Virus record (IMG/VR): IMGVR_UViG_3300037245_001839
Span: 1-47,570 of that record
Source: a virus
Reading direction: 5' to 3' (one strand)
Length of the DNA: 47,570 bases
Positions 46,736-47,570 of the stretch are shown here, piece after piece (within the stretch, counting starts at the first letter, position 1; the number at the start of each line of letters is the position of its first letter). The notes under the pieces are model-generated. The model saw only the letters and a program-made list of their open reading frames with translations. It made no database searches and was not told the DNA's origin. The position numbers and the translations under genes were made by a program.

Positions 46736-47570
46736 CTTAAATTGAACTCAGCCATAATACTCAACAAGGTTAATGGTTCAGGTGACAACTGGTACACAAA
46801 AATATATCCGTTCCGAGTCCAACCAGGAGAAAAGGTCTTCCTGTCTATGCTTGTGGTCTGGTTGGTGATACTATAAGTCTGTAGATTGTCAGCGTCCCGC
46901 CCAATAGAAAAATCGCCACTCTTGTACCATCGAGAGATTACTTCGCTTATCTTCTTTTGTTTGCCTTGGATGGTCTGACCCTCTACCCAACTGAGAGGCA
47001 TTGTTCTTAACTGGACTTCGTACCCTAACCCCATTTGAACTGTAAAAGCTGTCGTGGTAATGTCGTCCAATGAAAGAGTTATCGCTCCGCCAGCTACTAC
47101 TTCAGTGTCGAATTGTACACCGTCAGCTAATACATACACCGTCTGTCCTTCAAGGTGGCCTAACCCTGTCATAGCAGACGAAGCGGTAACAGAATCGTAG
47201 GTAATGCCGCAATCTACAAAGATAGCATCCGTTGAGTCGCCGAAATCCCTTGGCTGGAACTGTTCTATGTACCTAACAGTATTAGAATCTATTATTCGTT
47301 CCACTATCGCCCATACCTCGTCTTCGGGGCTACCGTTTATCACTGCCACAGACTCTATATCGGAGTCCGTTAAAGTCCCCGCAAGGTTTGTCTGGGTTAT
47401 CATTCTTGACCATGCCGTTATGTTCTCTGCCCGCTCGTAAGAGAATATCGGAAGCTCTCCATCAGTTCGTGTTGTCCATAGAATCGAATTAGGTGTTCGC
47501 TGGAACGCGGTGTCTGTTATTCCGGTGTTAGTTACAAGATTTGCCAATATCGTCATATCGGGGGCAACGT
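46732..47570 (-). CDS. tail tubular protein B (nozzle), C-terminal part
   Basis: This is the 3' part of the gene that begins at 2417. In the joined numbering it covers the last 237 residues, and the 127-base end repeat is counted once. It is beta-rich, with the segments TFSPGWTRNGYIFVYQLSPEP near the end, as in the nozzle tip of related proteins. It ends at TGA 46732, overlapping the next gene. Confidence 0.85.
   Translation of the reverse strand, partial: VAPDMTILANLVTNTGITDTAFQRTPNSILWTTRTDGELPIFSYERAENITAWSRMITQTNLAGTLTDSDIESVAVINGSPEDEVWAIVERIIDSNTVRYIEQFQPRDFGDSTDAIFVDCGITYDSVTASSAMTGLGHLEGQTVYVLADGVQFDTEVVAGGAITLSLDDITTTAFTVQMGLGYEVQLRTMPLSWVEGQTIQGKQKKISEVISRWYKSGDFSIGRDADNLQTYSITNQTTSIDRKTFSPGWTRNGYIFVYQLSPEPLTLLSIMAEFNLR
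47444..47570. repeat. 127-base direct terminal repeat, right copy
   Basis: These bases are identical to 1-127. Trimming one copy gives a circle of 47443 bp with continuous coding across the join. Confidence 0.95.

Overview
The window is a complete circular map of a tailed bacteriophage with a podovirus-type virion. The first 127 bases (1-127) are repeated exactly at 47444-47570, so the contig closes on itself and the unique genome is 47443 bp. The two ends cut one gene, the tail-tube B (nozzle) gene, into 1-2417 and 46732-47570. The 127-base overlap most likely comes from assembly. The host cannot be read from the sequence. Sec-type signal peptides and lipoboxes point to a bacterium with an envelope that uses them. 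I see no DNA polymerase, RNA polymerase, helicase, primase, integrase or repressor, so replication probably relies on host enzymes, and a temperate lifestyle is not supported.

The minus-strand late block starts at a divergent control region (15577-15806) and reads leftward through the origin of the map to 34697, about 28 kb. In transcription order it holds the small terminase, a string of tiny genes, a GpA-type large terminase, a collagen-like protein, a portal, a scaffold-like protein, the major capsid protein, two signal-peptide proteins sharing a C-terminal domain, tail-tube A, and tail-tube B with an inserted LamG lectin-like domain. It continues with a GNAT-like protein, a cupin-like protein, three internal or ejection proteins (186, 661 and 1013 aa), a 1349-aa tail fibre or spike with a signal peptide, and a small membrane/lipoprotein/DUF1353 cassette that looks like lysis. 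It ends at an intrinsic terminator that overlaps the 3' end of the converging methyltransferase gene.

The plus-strand early block runs from 15807 to 34649. It starts with a stand-alone MutS domain I and a run of small proteins that ends at a terminator at 17697. After the minus-strand block described below it resumes at about 19959. Most of its genes are short, start-stop overlapping (ATGA, TAATG) and rich in CxxC zinc-binding motifs. Recognisable ones are a Lar-like protein, a YopX-like protein, a DUF3268-like protein, an HNH-like nuclease, a NinB-like protein, an entericidin-like lipoprotein and a membrane protein with a peptidoglycan-binding motif. The block ends with a DNA methyltransferase carrying a LAGLIDADG endonuclease domain inside it.

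Between the two parts of the early block lies a minus-strand accessory block (17697-19723) led by a strong sigma70-like promoter. It holds seven micro-genes interleaved with structured RNA candidates. The plus strand at 20676-21836 is also largely non-coding. It contains a degenerate purine-rich array whose conserved 14-base box recurs at exactly 56-base intervals six times in a row, and two tandem candidate RNAs of about 120 nt, each closed by a perfect 8-9 bp stem. A 15-base motif (TTTTACAAGTGAATA) flanks the structured RNAs in both blocks. Together with the signal peptides on four probable virion proteins, these are the least explained parts of the genome.
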